In this document: piece by piece, positions 16,730 to 25,906 of the stretch | Layout: each line of letters opens with the position of its first letter | Numbering within the stretch: the stretch's first letter is position 1 | Assembly: GCF_030553075.1 (NCBI RefSeq) | Contig: NZ_CP130701.1 | Location: 3,286,001-3,350,000, forward strand | DNA length: 64,000 bases | Direction of reading: 5' to 3' | Source: Halomonas sp. I5-271120 | Lineage (GTDB): Bacteria; Pseudomonadota; Gammaproteobacteria; Pseudomonadales; Halomonadaceae | Notes under the pieces: generated by a model | The model's database searches: none | What the model saw: the letters and a program-made list of their open reading frames with translations, nothing else | Told to the model about the DNA's origin: nothing | Position numbers and translations under genes: made by a program

Positions 16730-18535
16730 ATGTTCAAAAGTATAAAAGAACTGTATTCCCTGTTGAACAAAGAGCAGCGAGATAAACTCCTTGTCATGCA
16801 GGTCATGGTAGTTTTTATGTCCTTCTCTGAGCTGGCAGGTGTCATTTCCGTTGGGCCTTTTATGGCCTTGGTTGGTGACATGAGCAGGCTCGAAGGGGAC
16901 TCCATATTGGCTGAAATCTACCGTTCCAGCGGGGCTTCTTCCCCTTCTGATTTTATCTTCTGGCTTGGTATTGGTGTATTATTACTTCTTAGTATTACTA
17001 CGCTGATATCGATAGTTACCACCTGGCAACTCGAAATGTTCGGTCATCGTGTAGGGGCGGAACTTTCGAGTCGTTTGTTTAAACATTACATGTATCAGCC
17101 CTGGCTATTTCACGCTAATGGCAGCAGCAGTCAATTGTCCAAACAAATTGCTCAGGAGTGTCAGCGTATTACGGTATCTGTAATAACTCCTTTGATGAAT
17201 ATGAATGCCAAGGCTGTTATGGCAAGCCTGATGGCGACGGCACTGTTCATTTACGATCCGCTAGTAGCGACAGTCGGCTTGCTAATTTTTATGATCGCCT
17301 ATCTTCTGCTCTACCGTACAGTGCGCCGTCGCTTGATCAACAATGGAACGACAGTATCGGAAACTCAGGCTCTACGATTCAAGTTGATGGCAGAGGGTTT
17401 TGGAGGCATCAAGGATGCACTCCTGTTAGGTCGGCAGCGCGTCTTTACCGAACGTTTCGAAAAAGTGAGCCAGCGTTTTGCCAATGCGCAGGGAGCTACT
17501 CTGGCGATGAGCCAGGTACCCCGCTTTGCGATGGAGTTAGTCGCCTTCGGTGCGGTGATATTCCTCGTGCTTTACCTTTTGGCTGCTCATCAAGGTAACT
17601 TGGGCACCATCCTGCCGGTGCTTTCCGTGTATGCGCTGGCTGGCTTCAAGCTTCTTCCGGCCTTTCAGCAGATCTACTCCAGTGTTTCGCGGGTGCGCGG
17701 TAATCTGGCCGCATTCGAGTCGATGCGAGATGACCTGCACGCCAGTGCAGTGAGCAGTGTTGATCAGGAGCGGTCTGATCCCGAGAAAGCTGGCCGCTGG
17801 GTGCCTCGGCAATCCATTGAATTCCGCGACGTCCACTTTCAATATCCGGGCAAACAAGCGTCTGCCGTAGATGGGCTGACACTGGAGATTACAGCTAATC
17901 AAGTGATCGGCCTTGTCGGAGCCTCCGGCTCTGGGAAGTCGACTGCCATCGACCTGCTTCTAGGGTTGATCGACCCTTCAAGTGGCCAGGTACTCATCGA
18001 TGGGGAGCCCCTGACCACTAAGAATAAACGCGCATGGCAGAACAGTCTGGGTCTGGTGCCTCAAAGCATTTTCCTTTCTGATACGAGCATTCGCGAGAAT
18101 ATTGCTTTTGGGCTTCCGCCGTCTTCAATCAATGACGTGCGCGTAAGACGTGCGGCTAATTTGGCTAATCTCGATGAACTGATATCGGAGCTCCCCGAGG
18201 GACTGGAAACCGATGTGGGCGAACGTGGTGTCCAGCTCTCTGGCGGGCAGCGACAGCGGATCGGCATCGCCCGTGCCTTGTATCATGATGCCGACGTACT
18301 GGTGTTGGATGAAGCAACCAGTGCCTTGGATGGCATCACTGAGGAACTGGTTATGGACGCCATTCATGAGTTTTCAGGCACCAAGACGATCGTCATTATT
18401 GCTCATCGCCTCGCTACCGTGAAGCAGTGCGACTGTATCTATCTGATGAAGGATGGAAGAGTTATTGATCAGGGGCGATTTCAAGACCTGGTAATTCGTA
18501 ACGATACTTTTAAGCGGATGGCGGAACGAGCCTGA
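16730..18535 (+). CDS. ABC transporter, PglK/MsbA-like lipid-linked oligosaccharide flippase
   Basis: A 601-residue half-transporter with an N-terminal membrane domain of about six helices (residues 1-320) fused to an ATPase domain. ATPase motifs are Walker A GLVGASGSGKST, signature [15 protein letters not shown], and Walker B VLVLDEATSALD. In this context it probably flips undecaprenyl-linked oligosaccharide, as PglK does in Campylobacter, since no Wzx-type flippase is visible. The ATG at 16730 has TGGGA nine nt upstream; an ATG at 16721 is too close to it. From here the DNA becomes clearly richer in A and T. Confidence 0.85.
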   Translation: MFKSIKELYSLLNKEQRDKLLVMQVMVVFMSFSELAGVISVGPFMALVGDMSRLEGDSILAEIYRSSGASSPSDFIFWLGIGVLLLLSITTLISIVTTWQLEMFGHRVGAELSSRLFKHYMYQPWLFHANGSSSQLSKQIAQECQRITVSVITPLMNMNAKAVMASLMATALFIYDPLVATVGLLIFMIAYLLLYRTVRRRLINNGTTVSETQALRFKLMAEGFGGIKDALLLGRQRVFTERFEKVSQRFANAQGATLAMSQVPRFAMELVAFGAVIFLVLYLLAAHQGNLGTILPVLSVYALAGFKLLPAFQQIYSSVSRVRGNLAAFESMRDDLHASAVSSVDQERSDPEKAGRWVPRQSIEFRDVHFQYPGKQASAVDGLTLEITANQVIGLVGASGSGKSTAIDLLLGLIDPSSGQVLIDGEPLTTKNKRAWQNSLGLVPQSIFLSDTSIRENIAFGLPPSSINDVRVRRAANLANLDELISELPEGLETDVGERGVQLSGGQRQRIGIARALYHDADVLVLDEATSALDGITEELVMDAIHEFSGTKTIVIIAHRLATVKQCDCIYLMKDGRVIDQGRFQDLVIRNDTFKRMAERA

Positions 18536-18649
18536 GTCGTCTCACTACTGTTTCTCCGGCCATTAAATCCTGCCAGTAGGTGGGGTCGGTAATAAATTGC
18601 CTGCCAGTGAAAGAATACTAGGCCTTCCATAGCTGAGGAGTTTTTCAGG

Positions 18650-20080
18650 ATGAAAAATATTTTTTTCCTGCTTTCCGTGAGTGAGTCTTTTTTTACTAGC
18701 TGTATGGAATTGTTTAAAAAGGATCCTAATAGCAAGAATGTTTACTTGTCTTGCTTTTCATATTGCAACAAAGATGACAGCGATTTATCTGTTTTTGATC
18801 ATGCTGTGTATTTTAAGGATGCTCTTGAATCCAAAAACAAAATAAGTATGGAAGAATGCCTTCGCCAGGCGAAACGGATGGAAAGCGAGTATCATTTCGT
18901 CTTGTCTAGTTTGATCCATGCGGAGCGAAACTTCGATCGCTTTGATAAACAGGATGTATTTCGAATCGCTATTTCAATGGCACTAAAGGTAGAAGAGATA
19001 CATTCTTTAAAGCCAATTGAAATGGTAGTATCAGAAGGGCTGGATGACTTCTTAAGTATGTTCCTATATTTCTTCTCCAAAAAGAATGATATACCTTTCA
19101 GGTATCCCGTCCGGAGCAGGATAGGTACGGGACTGTATCTGTCTGATGGCCCAGACGGCCATGTCGTCACGGCAAGCTTGCGCAACAAAGGGAAGTCTAT
19201 GCTTGAGGCCGATGCCTATATAGAAGGTTATTTAAAGGAGAAGATTCAGCCATCATATATGGTCGCGAATAGGCGGTTCTTCAAGGTAGCCAGTAAGCAA
19301 GATTTCCTCACCTTGGGAAAGATGCTCATTCGAAAAGATAGAAAAACAACCTTTCACGCATACCAGGATCCCTTTAGTGCCGTGAAGAAGAGGGTGGTTA
19401 GGATAATCAATGCATCAAGATATGCTTCATGCCTGAGCAAGAACGAAGCTGATATTGAAAAACTTTCAGAGATAGGGTTGAAGTATTTTATTTATCCTCT
19501 GCATTTTCACCCAGAAGCATCAACGCTTGTAAAAGGACGTTGGATAAATAACCAGCTGCAGATTATTGAGTTTATCTCAAAGTCATTACCTGCAGATTGC
19601 GTTTTGCTTGTAAAAGAACATAAGGTATCTATTGGTAGGAGAGAAAGAAGTTTTTATGACGAAGTTGTCAAGCACCATAATGTGATGCTGATTAGCCACA
19701 AGCTGAATCCTCATGATCTGATAAAGCGTTCCTGCGGAGTGGTAACCATATCCTCTAGCATGGGGTTAGAAGCAATATTTCATGATAAAGCCGTTATATG
19801 TTTCGGCGATGTTTTTTACAATCAGGTAAACGGAGTGGTAAATGCGAGAAATATCGCCAAAATGAATGAGTATGTGTTGGAAGCCCTGAGTTTCAAAGGG
19901 TACTCACAAGGTGATGTTAGATGTCTTATATATGACATAATCACCTCGTCAGTTTTTCCGGAGAAAGATTTTAGTCCACACAAATATGCAGAGGAACACT
20001 GTGAAGTCTTCCTGGATTTACTCGCAGCGGATATTGATTTTGTCATCAACGATAAAGCGTTGAGGAAAAATGTAGCATAG
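18650..20080 (+). CDS. Capsule-synthesis-type (KpsC/KpsS-like) glycosyltransferase
   Basis: A 476-residue protein. Its C-terminal half matches the pattern of capsule polysaccharide synthesis proteins: YFIYPLHFHPEAST, LVKEHK, RSFYDEV, DLIKRSCGVVTISSSMGLEA, and KAVICFGDVFY (about residues 275-390). Characterised members with this fold (KpsC, KpsS) transfer Kdo from CMP-Kdo. Because this locus makes another CMP-activated nonulosonate, the protein is a candidate legionaminic acid transferase. The N-terminal 250 residues are not recognised. The start is supported by GAGGAG upstream. Base composition is AT-rich, unlike the legionaminic acid cassette. Confidence 0.62.
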   Translation: MKNIFFLLSVSESFFTSCMELFKKDPNSKNVYLSCFSYCNKDDSDLSVFDHAVYFKDALESKNKISMEECLRQAKRMESEYHFVLSSLIHAERNFDRFDKQDVFRIAISMALKVEEIHSLKPIEMVVSEGLDDFLSMFLYFFSKKNDIPFRYPVRSRIGTGLYLSDGPDGHVVTASLRNKGKSMLEADAYIEGYLKEKIQPSYMVANRRFFKVASKQDFLTLGKMLIRKDRKTTFHAYQDPFSAVKKRVVRIINASRYASCLSKNEADIEKLSEIGLKYFIYPLHFHPEASTLVKGRWINNQLQIIEFISKSLPADCVLLVKEHKVSIGRRERSFYDEVVKHHNVMLISHKLNPHDLIKRSCGVVTISSSMGLEAIFHDKAVICFGDVFYNQVNGVVNARNIAKMNEYVLEALSFKGYSQGDVRCLIYDIITSSVFPEKDFSPHKYAEEHCEVFLDLLAADIDFVINDKALRKNVA

Positions 20081-20190
20081 CCTTCATCTGTTGGTTTTGG
20101 GTTTTTACGGCTTTATTATTGGTAATTATATCTAATAATTTTCCTCAGAATAAATTTCATATCGATTATTTTTCCCGGCGGGAGATTTAA

Positions 20191-21975
20191 ATGTGCGGCA
20201 TCTTTTTTTGCAAAATACTTGATGATGCGGGTTGCGGCCCTGCCAATCTGGATGTGCTGTTTTCCAGCTCTCTTGAAAAAATGAGGTACCGCGGGGAAGA
20301 TAACGTCGCTGTAAGAAAAATAAATGGGCTTTACTTTGGTCATTCTCGTCTGGCGATAAATGGTTTGAATCCGGGCTCCAATCAGCCTGTAGTAACTGAT
20401 GACTACGCTCTGATATTTAATGGTGAATATTATAATTATAAAGAAAATTATGCGCATAAGGGGTCGGATACTCTGGCGCTATTCGATCATTTATTGGAAA
20501 AGCCGAATGCCCATTCTTCCGTGAATGGTCCATATGCCTATGCATGGTACGATATAAAAAATGGAAAAGTGGTTTTTCGTAGAGATGTTTTTGGCGAAAA
20601 GCCACTTTATTACTATAAAGATGCGAATATTTTTCTGGTGTCATCCACTCTTAAATCCATTTTGTTTTTTGTCAAAGGGATCGGTGGTAGGGTGCAGCTG
20701 AATATTGATGCTTTACGCTGTGACTATGTGTTAAATGGTTTTATTAGAGAGCCTGAAACCGTTTGGCAAGGCATATATGAGATCCCACCTAACCATTCAC
20801 TTGTTTTAAATGGAATAGATATCTCCTTGAAGAAGGAAAGTTTCTCTTTTCCATCCGATTTGGGACCTGTAGTAGCTGAAAGTTATTTGAAATACTCGTT
20901 AATCACTAGGGATGTTGATGCTGCGTTATTGCTAAGCTCAGGAGTGGACTCTAGTTACCTTCTGGTCAAGTCGATTGAAGCGGGCGCCGGATTGTCACTG
21001 GTAACTTATGGAGGAGGTGATGGGGACGGCGAAGTTAGTGAAGTTGAGAATAACCTATCTTTTATAGACTTAAAAGAAGCTGGTTGTGAGTTCTCACCAC
21101 TCCAGAAAGTTAGTGAAGGTCATCCAGGCTTTATCAGCGAAGAAATCGCATTTTATGCAGGGGTTATGGAGCAACCCACCTCCGATGGTCTCCAGGTTCA
21201 CAGGATTTTGCAGCATTTAAAAAGTGAGTTTCCTCACCTTAAGGTAGTATATTCTGGTTTGGGCGGTGACGAGATATTCGGAGGCTATCCTTCTTTCAAA
21301 AATTACCAGCTGATAAATATATTAGCCAGTATTCCTAATTCATTTCTCCTTGTTCCAAAGATGAGAAGGTTTTTAGAGGGAAGAAAAATACTGGGTGAGT
21401 GGGGAGTCATGGCATACTATTTTCTCTATAGGGCTGATTCCTGTTTCGTAAAAAAAGAGCACAAGGACACATTGAGAGAGTCTTATAGACGATTTAAGAA
21501 AGGCGTTTATGAGTCGGTGCCATCAGAGCTTATGGAGCGATACAAGGGCTGCTCTAGTATGCAGCTAAAGTTGCTTGAGACGTTTGATTACTGCAAGAAC
21601 CAGTTGCTGAGGGATATGGATAATATCTCCATGCATCATGGCGTTGAAGCAAGAGTTCCTCTACTTAATCCGCACCTGATTATGCAGCCTGTAGACAATA
21701 AAAAGGGCCTGAAAGAATACGTTGAAGCTAGGGCGAAAATATCTTTTGGAAAGAAAAAAGGATTTTCTATTCTAGATCATGATTGTTTAGAAATATATAA
21801 AAATTCTTTGAGTAGCAATCAGGAGGTTCTTAATGCAGTCTTTGGGGAAAAAGTCTGCAATATAAATTGTCTTCTGGATATTGGTGCGATGAGAAAATTC
21901 TCCTTTATCGCTGAATGGTTGAAGGTGAATGTTGCAGTTTGTGAGGTTGATGGAGAAACGTTGGTTGCAAGATAA
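20191..21975 (+). CDS. Asparagine-synthase-like amidotransferase
   Basis: A 594-residue protein with an N-terminal class II glutamine amidotransferase domain (nucleophile Cys2 in MCGIFF, then RYRGEDN, GHSRLAI and FNGEYYNY). The synthetase domain follows, with the PP-loop LLSSGVDSSYL near residue 250 and SGLGGDEIFGGYP. Members of this family in O-antigen and EPS loci (WbpS-like) are linked to amidation of uronic acids. The TviB-type dehydrogenase in the same locus would provide such a uronic acid. Amino-sugar or aspartate amidation are alternatives. GGGAG precedes the start. The gene is AT-rich. Confidence 0.78.
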   Translation: MCGIFFCKILDDAGCGPANLDVLFSSSLEKMRYRGEDNVAVRKINGLYFGHSRLAINGLNPGSNQPVVTDDYALIFNGEYYNYKENYAHKGSDTLALFDHLLEKPNAHSSVNGPYAYAWYDIKNGKVVFRRDVFGEKPLYYYKDANIFLVSSTLKSILFFVKGIGGRVQLNIDALRCDYVLNGFIREPETVWQGIYEIPPNHSLVLNGIDISLKKESFSFPSDLGPVVAESYLKYSLITRDVDAALLLSSGVDSSYLLVKSIEAGAGLSLVTYGGGDGDGEVSEVENNLSFIDLKEAGCEFSPLQKVSEGHPGFISEEIAFYAGVMEQPTSDGLQVHRILQHLKSEFPHLKVVYSGLGGDEIFGGYPSFKNYQLINILASIPNSFLLVPKMRRFLEGRKILGEWGVMAYYFLYRADSCFVKKEHKDTLRESYRRFKKGVYESVPSELMERYKGCSSMQLKLLETFDYCKNQLLRDMDNISMHHGVEARVPLLNPHLIMQPVDNKKGLKEYVEARAKISFGKKKGFSILDHDCLEIYKNSLSSNQEVLNAVFGEKVCNINCLLDIGAMRKFSFIAEWLKVNVAVCEVDGETLVAR

Positions 21976-22117
21976 AGTTGAGTGATTTATTTGAAACTAA
22001 TAAGAAGATTTCTGAAATTTGCTCTAGTGCCTTAAGCTTTTCCTTGAAGTCGGTTTAGGATGGTAGCCATCTCATGTATGGATGCCGTTAACATAAGAGC
22101 ATGTCGAGAATAAAATT

Positions 22118-22927
22118 ATGTATGATGTGCGCACCCCTCTTGTCAGTTTTTATATGACGGTAAGGAATGGTTTTCCATTTCTTCCTAAAGCCATTGAAAG
22201 TATTAAGAATCAGACATATTTAAACTGGGAAGCTGTGATCGTTGATGATGGCTCAAGCGATGACTCTGTGAAATACTTGCGTGAAGTCGAGAGGCAGGAT
22301 TCACGCTTCAGGATTATTGCAACAGAGGGGGTTGGCCGTGGTAAAGCATTAAATATGGCAATTGAAAATGCGCGCGGCGTATATGTTGCGAACCTGGATG
22401 CTGATGACTTGGCACATCCCCAACGTATTGATATCCAGGTTAGCATCCTGATAGCTACAGGAGCCCTATTTTTATATAGTGATGCCGAGTTTGTGTATGA
22501 TGATGGCTTTGCTGACTGGACGCCCATATCCGGGCCATTTAATAACCATTTGGATGATGTGTCGATGGAGTTGATGAAGAGAAATCCAGTCAGCCATATA
22601 AGTGTCATTAGTCAAAGAAAGAGTATTCTGGAAGTAGGTGGTTATAGCCAAACAAGAAAATCGCAACTTGATTATGAGCTTTGGTTTAGGCTTGTAAAGC
22701 ATGGCATTAAGTTGCAGAAAATGGGGTACGCTCTTGTAGCTAAGAGGATCCATACTGGCCAGTCTTTCGAGAATAAGCGTCGAATGAAATATCTTTTTTC
22801 TAGTACAGCTCTCCAAAATAAAATAATCACGGAGATGCAGGGCGGGATACGGTATCGGATATATCCTGCTTTAAGACTTCTGTACGGATTGCTACCTCAG
22901 AAGTTGCGGGTTCATATCAGGCAGTAG
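22118..22927 (+). CDS. Glycosyltransferase family 2
   Basis: A 269-residue GT-A-fold inverting glycosyltransferase. VSFYMTVRNGFPFLPKAIES begins the nucleotide-binding domain, AVIVDDGSSDDS binds the nucleotide, and ANLDADDLAHP contains the DxD metal motif near residue 95. No membrane anchor is obvious, so it likely works at the inner face of the inner membrane. Donor and acceptor cannot be assigned. It is AT-rich and separated by 142 bp from the amidotransferase gene and 107 bp from the polymerase gene. Confidence 0.87.
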   Translation: MYDVRTPLVSFYMTVRNGFPFLPKAIESIKNQTYLNWEAVIVDDGSSDDSVKYLREVERQDSRFRIIATEGVGRGKALNMAIENARGVYVANLDADDLAHPQRIDIQVSILIATGALFLYSDAEFVYDDGFADWTPISGPFNNHLDDVSMELMKRNPVSHISVISQRKSILEVGGYSQTRKSQLDYELWFRLVKHGIKLQKMGYALVAKRIHTGQSFENKRRMKYLFSSTALQNKIITEMQGGIRYRIYPALRLLYGLLPQKLRVHIRQ

Positions 22928-23034
22928 TGTTAATTCCAATAACTCCCTTTTTGCCTCTCATAGAAATGAAATTTAGGTTCTATCTTTAGGTTCTTTCCAG
23001 GGAATGAAGGTTTGTCAGATAGGTAGGTGGAAAA

Positions 23035-24138
23035 ATGATTTGGTTAATTTGGTTCACATTGGTTTTTGCTAGTGTTTTAAGCCCTCTGTATGTTTATCCT
23101 AGTGGAAGCGCTCAGCCTACTGACTATGTTTTTTTGGCCCTCGTTTGCTTGGTTTATGTTCATGCTCTAGCCACTTCTAGGGAGCTCCCTCTGGCTAAGA
23201 TTCCGATTTACTGGGGTCTGCTGGCATTCTGGGTATTTGTACATTGCCTGGTTTCATCTTTAGTTCTCCAGTCCTCCGATTTTTATAGAACAATGGCGTT
23301 CTGGGTTTATAATACTGCAGTGGCATCCTGTTTTTTGTATTTGCTTGGGATGGGGCCTAAGAGCAAAATTTATATTGAATGGGGCATTTGCCTGGGTCTA
23401 ATAACCTCTGGGGTTGGTGTAATCCTTTCACTAGGTGTAGAAGGTCGTGCGGTTGGTTTCTTTAATAATCCCAATCAGCTCGCCTTCTTTTCCTTGTTAG
23501 GAATCTCTTCCTTGTTGGTTCTTGCCAGGATGAGATTGCTCGTCAAGCCTCTTGTTATTTTAGCCGTTTTGTCTGGCATTTTAGGTATCTTTGCGGCTGC
23601 ATCATTAGCAGCAATCGCAGGCTTCTTCTTGGTGGTGGTGGGGTACTTGTTGGCGAATTTACAACCAAAACAGCTTTTCCGTTTTTCGGTTATCCTTTCG
23701 CTGCTTTTCATGACCTCGTTGCTGGTTGATGATAAAGCTGTGACTAGAATATCTGAAAATATTTATAGTAGGTCGGTTGTGGCAGAGGGGAAATTTGATT
23801 CTATAGGAGAAGAGAGGAATTATGATCGCATTTTGGCTTTTCCAGAATATACTCTTGTAGGAGCAGGTGAAGGCCATCTTGATCGATTTTATCCATATGA
23901 TAAAAACGAAATACATTCAAGCCTTGGTAATTTGTTGTTTGCATATGGGGTTCCTGGTATCGCGTTATTTATGGCTCTTCTTTATTCCGTTTTGCGTAGT
24001 TCTCCACCACCCATCTGGTTCGTCGTATCAGGGCCCATTGTTTACTCATTGACCCATATGGGCCTGAGAACGACATTGTTTTGGATCTTCTTGGCTATAG
24101 TTTGGTCAGAATATGGCGCAAAGAAAAGCTATGCTTGA
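23035..24138 (+). CDS. Wzy-like polysaccharide polymerase
   Basis: A 367-residue protein made almost entirely of hydrophobic segments, about nine to ten, with a soluble loop near residues 235-300 (ISENIYSRSVVAEGKFDSIG to FYPYDKNEIHSS). The motif GAGEGHLD followed by EIHSSLGNLLFAYGVPG resembles the O-antigen ligase/polymerase (Wzy_C) region. Low conservation is normal for Wzy, so the call rests on topology, this motif and context. It probably polymerises repeat units on the periplasmic side. Strongly AT-rich. Confidence 0.72.
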   Translation: MIWLIWFTLVFASVLSPLYVYPSGSAQPTDYVFLALVCLVYVHALATSRELPLAKIPIYWGLLAFWVFVHCLVSSLVLQSSDFYRTMAFWVYNTAVASCFLYLLGMGPKSKIYIEWGICLGLITSGVGVILSLGVEGRAVGFFNNPNQLAFFSLLGISSLLVLARMRLLVKPLVILAVLSGILGIFAAASLAAIAGFFLVVVGYLLANLQPKQLFRFSVILSLLFMTSLLVDDKAVTRISENIYSRSVVAEGKFDSIGEERNYDRILAFPEYTLVGAGEGHLDRFYPYDKNEIHSSLGNLLFAYGVPGIALFMALLYSVLRSSPPPIWFVVSGPIVYSLTHMGLRTTLFWIFLAIVWSEYGAKKSYA

Positions 24139-24322
24139 ATTCAGGATTTTAAATCGAGTTATTTTTTCATGTGGTAGTCTATGTTGGCTTGTGTCGTAAA
24201 TTTTTTTATTTATTATCCATAGTTACCTGATCTTGGTTGTTGTTCCTGCTACATGCCCGCCTAGCTTCTGCATACTCGGCATAATTAACTACAATCGCTA
24301 CGAACAAAGGGCAGGGGGGAAG

Positions 24323-25534
24323 ATGAAACGATTCCTGATGATTGCCAGTTTTCCTGATTCCCTCGTCACTTTCCGTGGCCAACTGCTCGATGCATTGCGC
24401 GAAAATGGATATGAGGTGCATGTCGCATGCCCTGACATTCGTACGGGCAGTGCGGTTCGTGAGCATTTGGAGTCCAGGGGGATCATCGTTCATGACATCC
24501 CGATGCAACGCACGGGGATAAACCCGTTGGCCGACCTCAAGACACTCGGCAATCTCTACCGCCTGATGCGCAGTATTCAGCCAGATGTTGTCATGGGTTA
24601 CACCATTAAACCGGTGATCTATGGAACCCTCAGTGCTTGGCTGTGCCAAGTCCCCAGGCGGTTCGTGTTGGTCACTGGGCTGGGCTATGCATTCAGTTCA
24701 GGCCAGTCGATAAAAATGATAAGCAAGCGGAAGGGGTTGCTGATGATCGTGCGGTTCCTGTATCGGTTGTCACTGGCTGGGGCCCACAAGGTGTTCTTCC
24801 AGAACCACGATGACCAGGAACTCTTCCGCCAACTGAAAATTCTCCCAGTGAAGACACCCTCGCATGTCGTCAACGGCTCGGGAGTCGACTTGGTCCAGTA
24901 CGCTGTGGCGCCACAGGCAAAGGGGCCGGTGAGATTCCTGCTGATCGCTCGCCTGCTTGGGGACAAGGGTGTACGCGAGTATGTTAAGGCTGCCCGACAG
25001 GTACGCCAGGACAATCCAGAGGTGGCTTTCTCCTTGGCCGGTTGGATCGATGACAACCCAGATGCCATATCTCAGCAGGAACTAGATACTTGGATCGCTG
25101 ACGGCACGGTCGATTATCTTGGGTGTCTCGATGATGTGCGACCCGCTATCGCCGCTTGTCATGTTTATGTATTACCCTCTTATCGCGAAGGTACACCTCG
25201 TACGGTACTTGAAGCCATGGCCATGGGCAGAGCCATCATTACCAGCGACGCACCTGGGTGTCGTGACACAGTTACTGATGGGAGTAACGGTCTCCTAGTT
25301 GCGGTTCGTAATGCCACTCTGCTAGCCGATGCCATGCAGCAGCTCATCGGTCGTCCTGATCTGATAAATACAATGGGAAGAATATCGCGAGAGATTGCAG
25401 AGACAAAGTACGACGTACATAAAGTCAACGAAGATCTTCTTATTCAAATGGGACTTCTCTTACGAACCTGTAACCACCTGGGCGCTGCTGAGGTTGAAAA
25501 ACTTCAAGGTTTTTATGGTGAGAATAGTCTTTGA
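24323..25534 (+). CDS. Glycosyltransferase family 4
   Basis: A 403-residue GT-B retaining glycosyltransferase. The N-terminus MKRFLMIASFPDSLVTFRGQ and GYTIKPVIYG belong to a subgroup found in O-antigen and N-glycan loci (PglA-like). The donor domain shows GSGVDLVQY, LIARLLGDKGV and the EX7E motif PSYREGTPRTVLEAMAMGR near residue 290. The ATG at 24323 follows a purine run (GGGGGGA). It is more GC-rich than the genes on either side, so it probably has a different origin from them. Confidence 0.86.
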   Translation: MKRFLMIASFPDSLVTFRGQLLDALRENGYEVHVACPDIRTGSAVREHLESRGIIVHDIPMQRTGINPLADLKTLGNLYRLMRSIQPDVVMGYTIKPVIYGTLSAWLCQVPRRFVLVTGLGYAFSSGQSIKMISKRKGLLMIVRFLYRLSLAGAHKVFFQNHDDQELFRQLKILPVKTPSHVVNGSGVDLVQYAVAPQAKGPVRFLLIARLLGDKGVREYVKAARQVRQDNPEVAFSLAGWIDDNPDAISQQELDTWIADGTVDYLGCLDDVRPAIAACHVYVLPSYREGTPRTVLEAMAMGRAIITSDAPGCRDTVTDGSNGLLVAVRNATLLADAMQQLIGRPDLINTMGRISREIAETKYDVHKVNEDLLIQMGLLLRTCNHLGAAEVEKLQGFYGENSL

Positions 25535-25906
25535 TGGCATTGCCCTGCCTCTGCTTGAGAAAGTCGACGAAAAAATGATTAATAAGGAAAAATCACACCG
25601 GAAGCGAAGTTTTAGGGTGTTGTCCTGTATTTTACGCACGATCTGATATTTAACGCCGTATGGCTGAGTGAAAGCATTTTAAACTTCTCATATGCGAGGT
25701 TGCTTCGGTGGTCTCATGTGAACTATATTTCAAATCAACCTCTCTCTCGAAGACTGCTTCATTTTTCATTACACATTACATGTGAGTTAGGACTGTGGCC
25801 CTATGACTGTTAAGGAAAGAGGAGACTATTGATCTGCTACTTCAAAGAGCCAACTTTGATGAGGCCTTTCGTTATTGAATGAATCTCCTGAATAAAAGGT
25901 GGTAGT
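25535..25906 (+). other. Gene-free AT-rich spacer
   Basis: 372 bp between the GT4 gene and the acyltransferase gene without a supported gene. A reading frame overlapping the end of the GT4 gene has no ribosome site and no recognisable product. The region could hold an internal promoter, or be the scar of a past gene replacement, since composition changes on both sides. No terminator, insertion sequence or repeat was recognised. Confidence 0.5.

Noticed and set aside
16730..18535. Reading the ABC protein as MsbA (lipid A flippase)
   Set aside because: msbA is normally beside lpxK, which is absent; the position among glycosyltransferases favours a glycan flippase, though a phylogeny would be needed.
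18650..20080. Calling the 18650 gene a confirmed legionaminyltransferase
   Set aside because: Only the fold-level pattern and context support it, so it is kept as a candidate role, not the product name.
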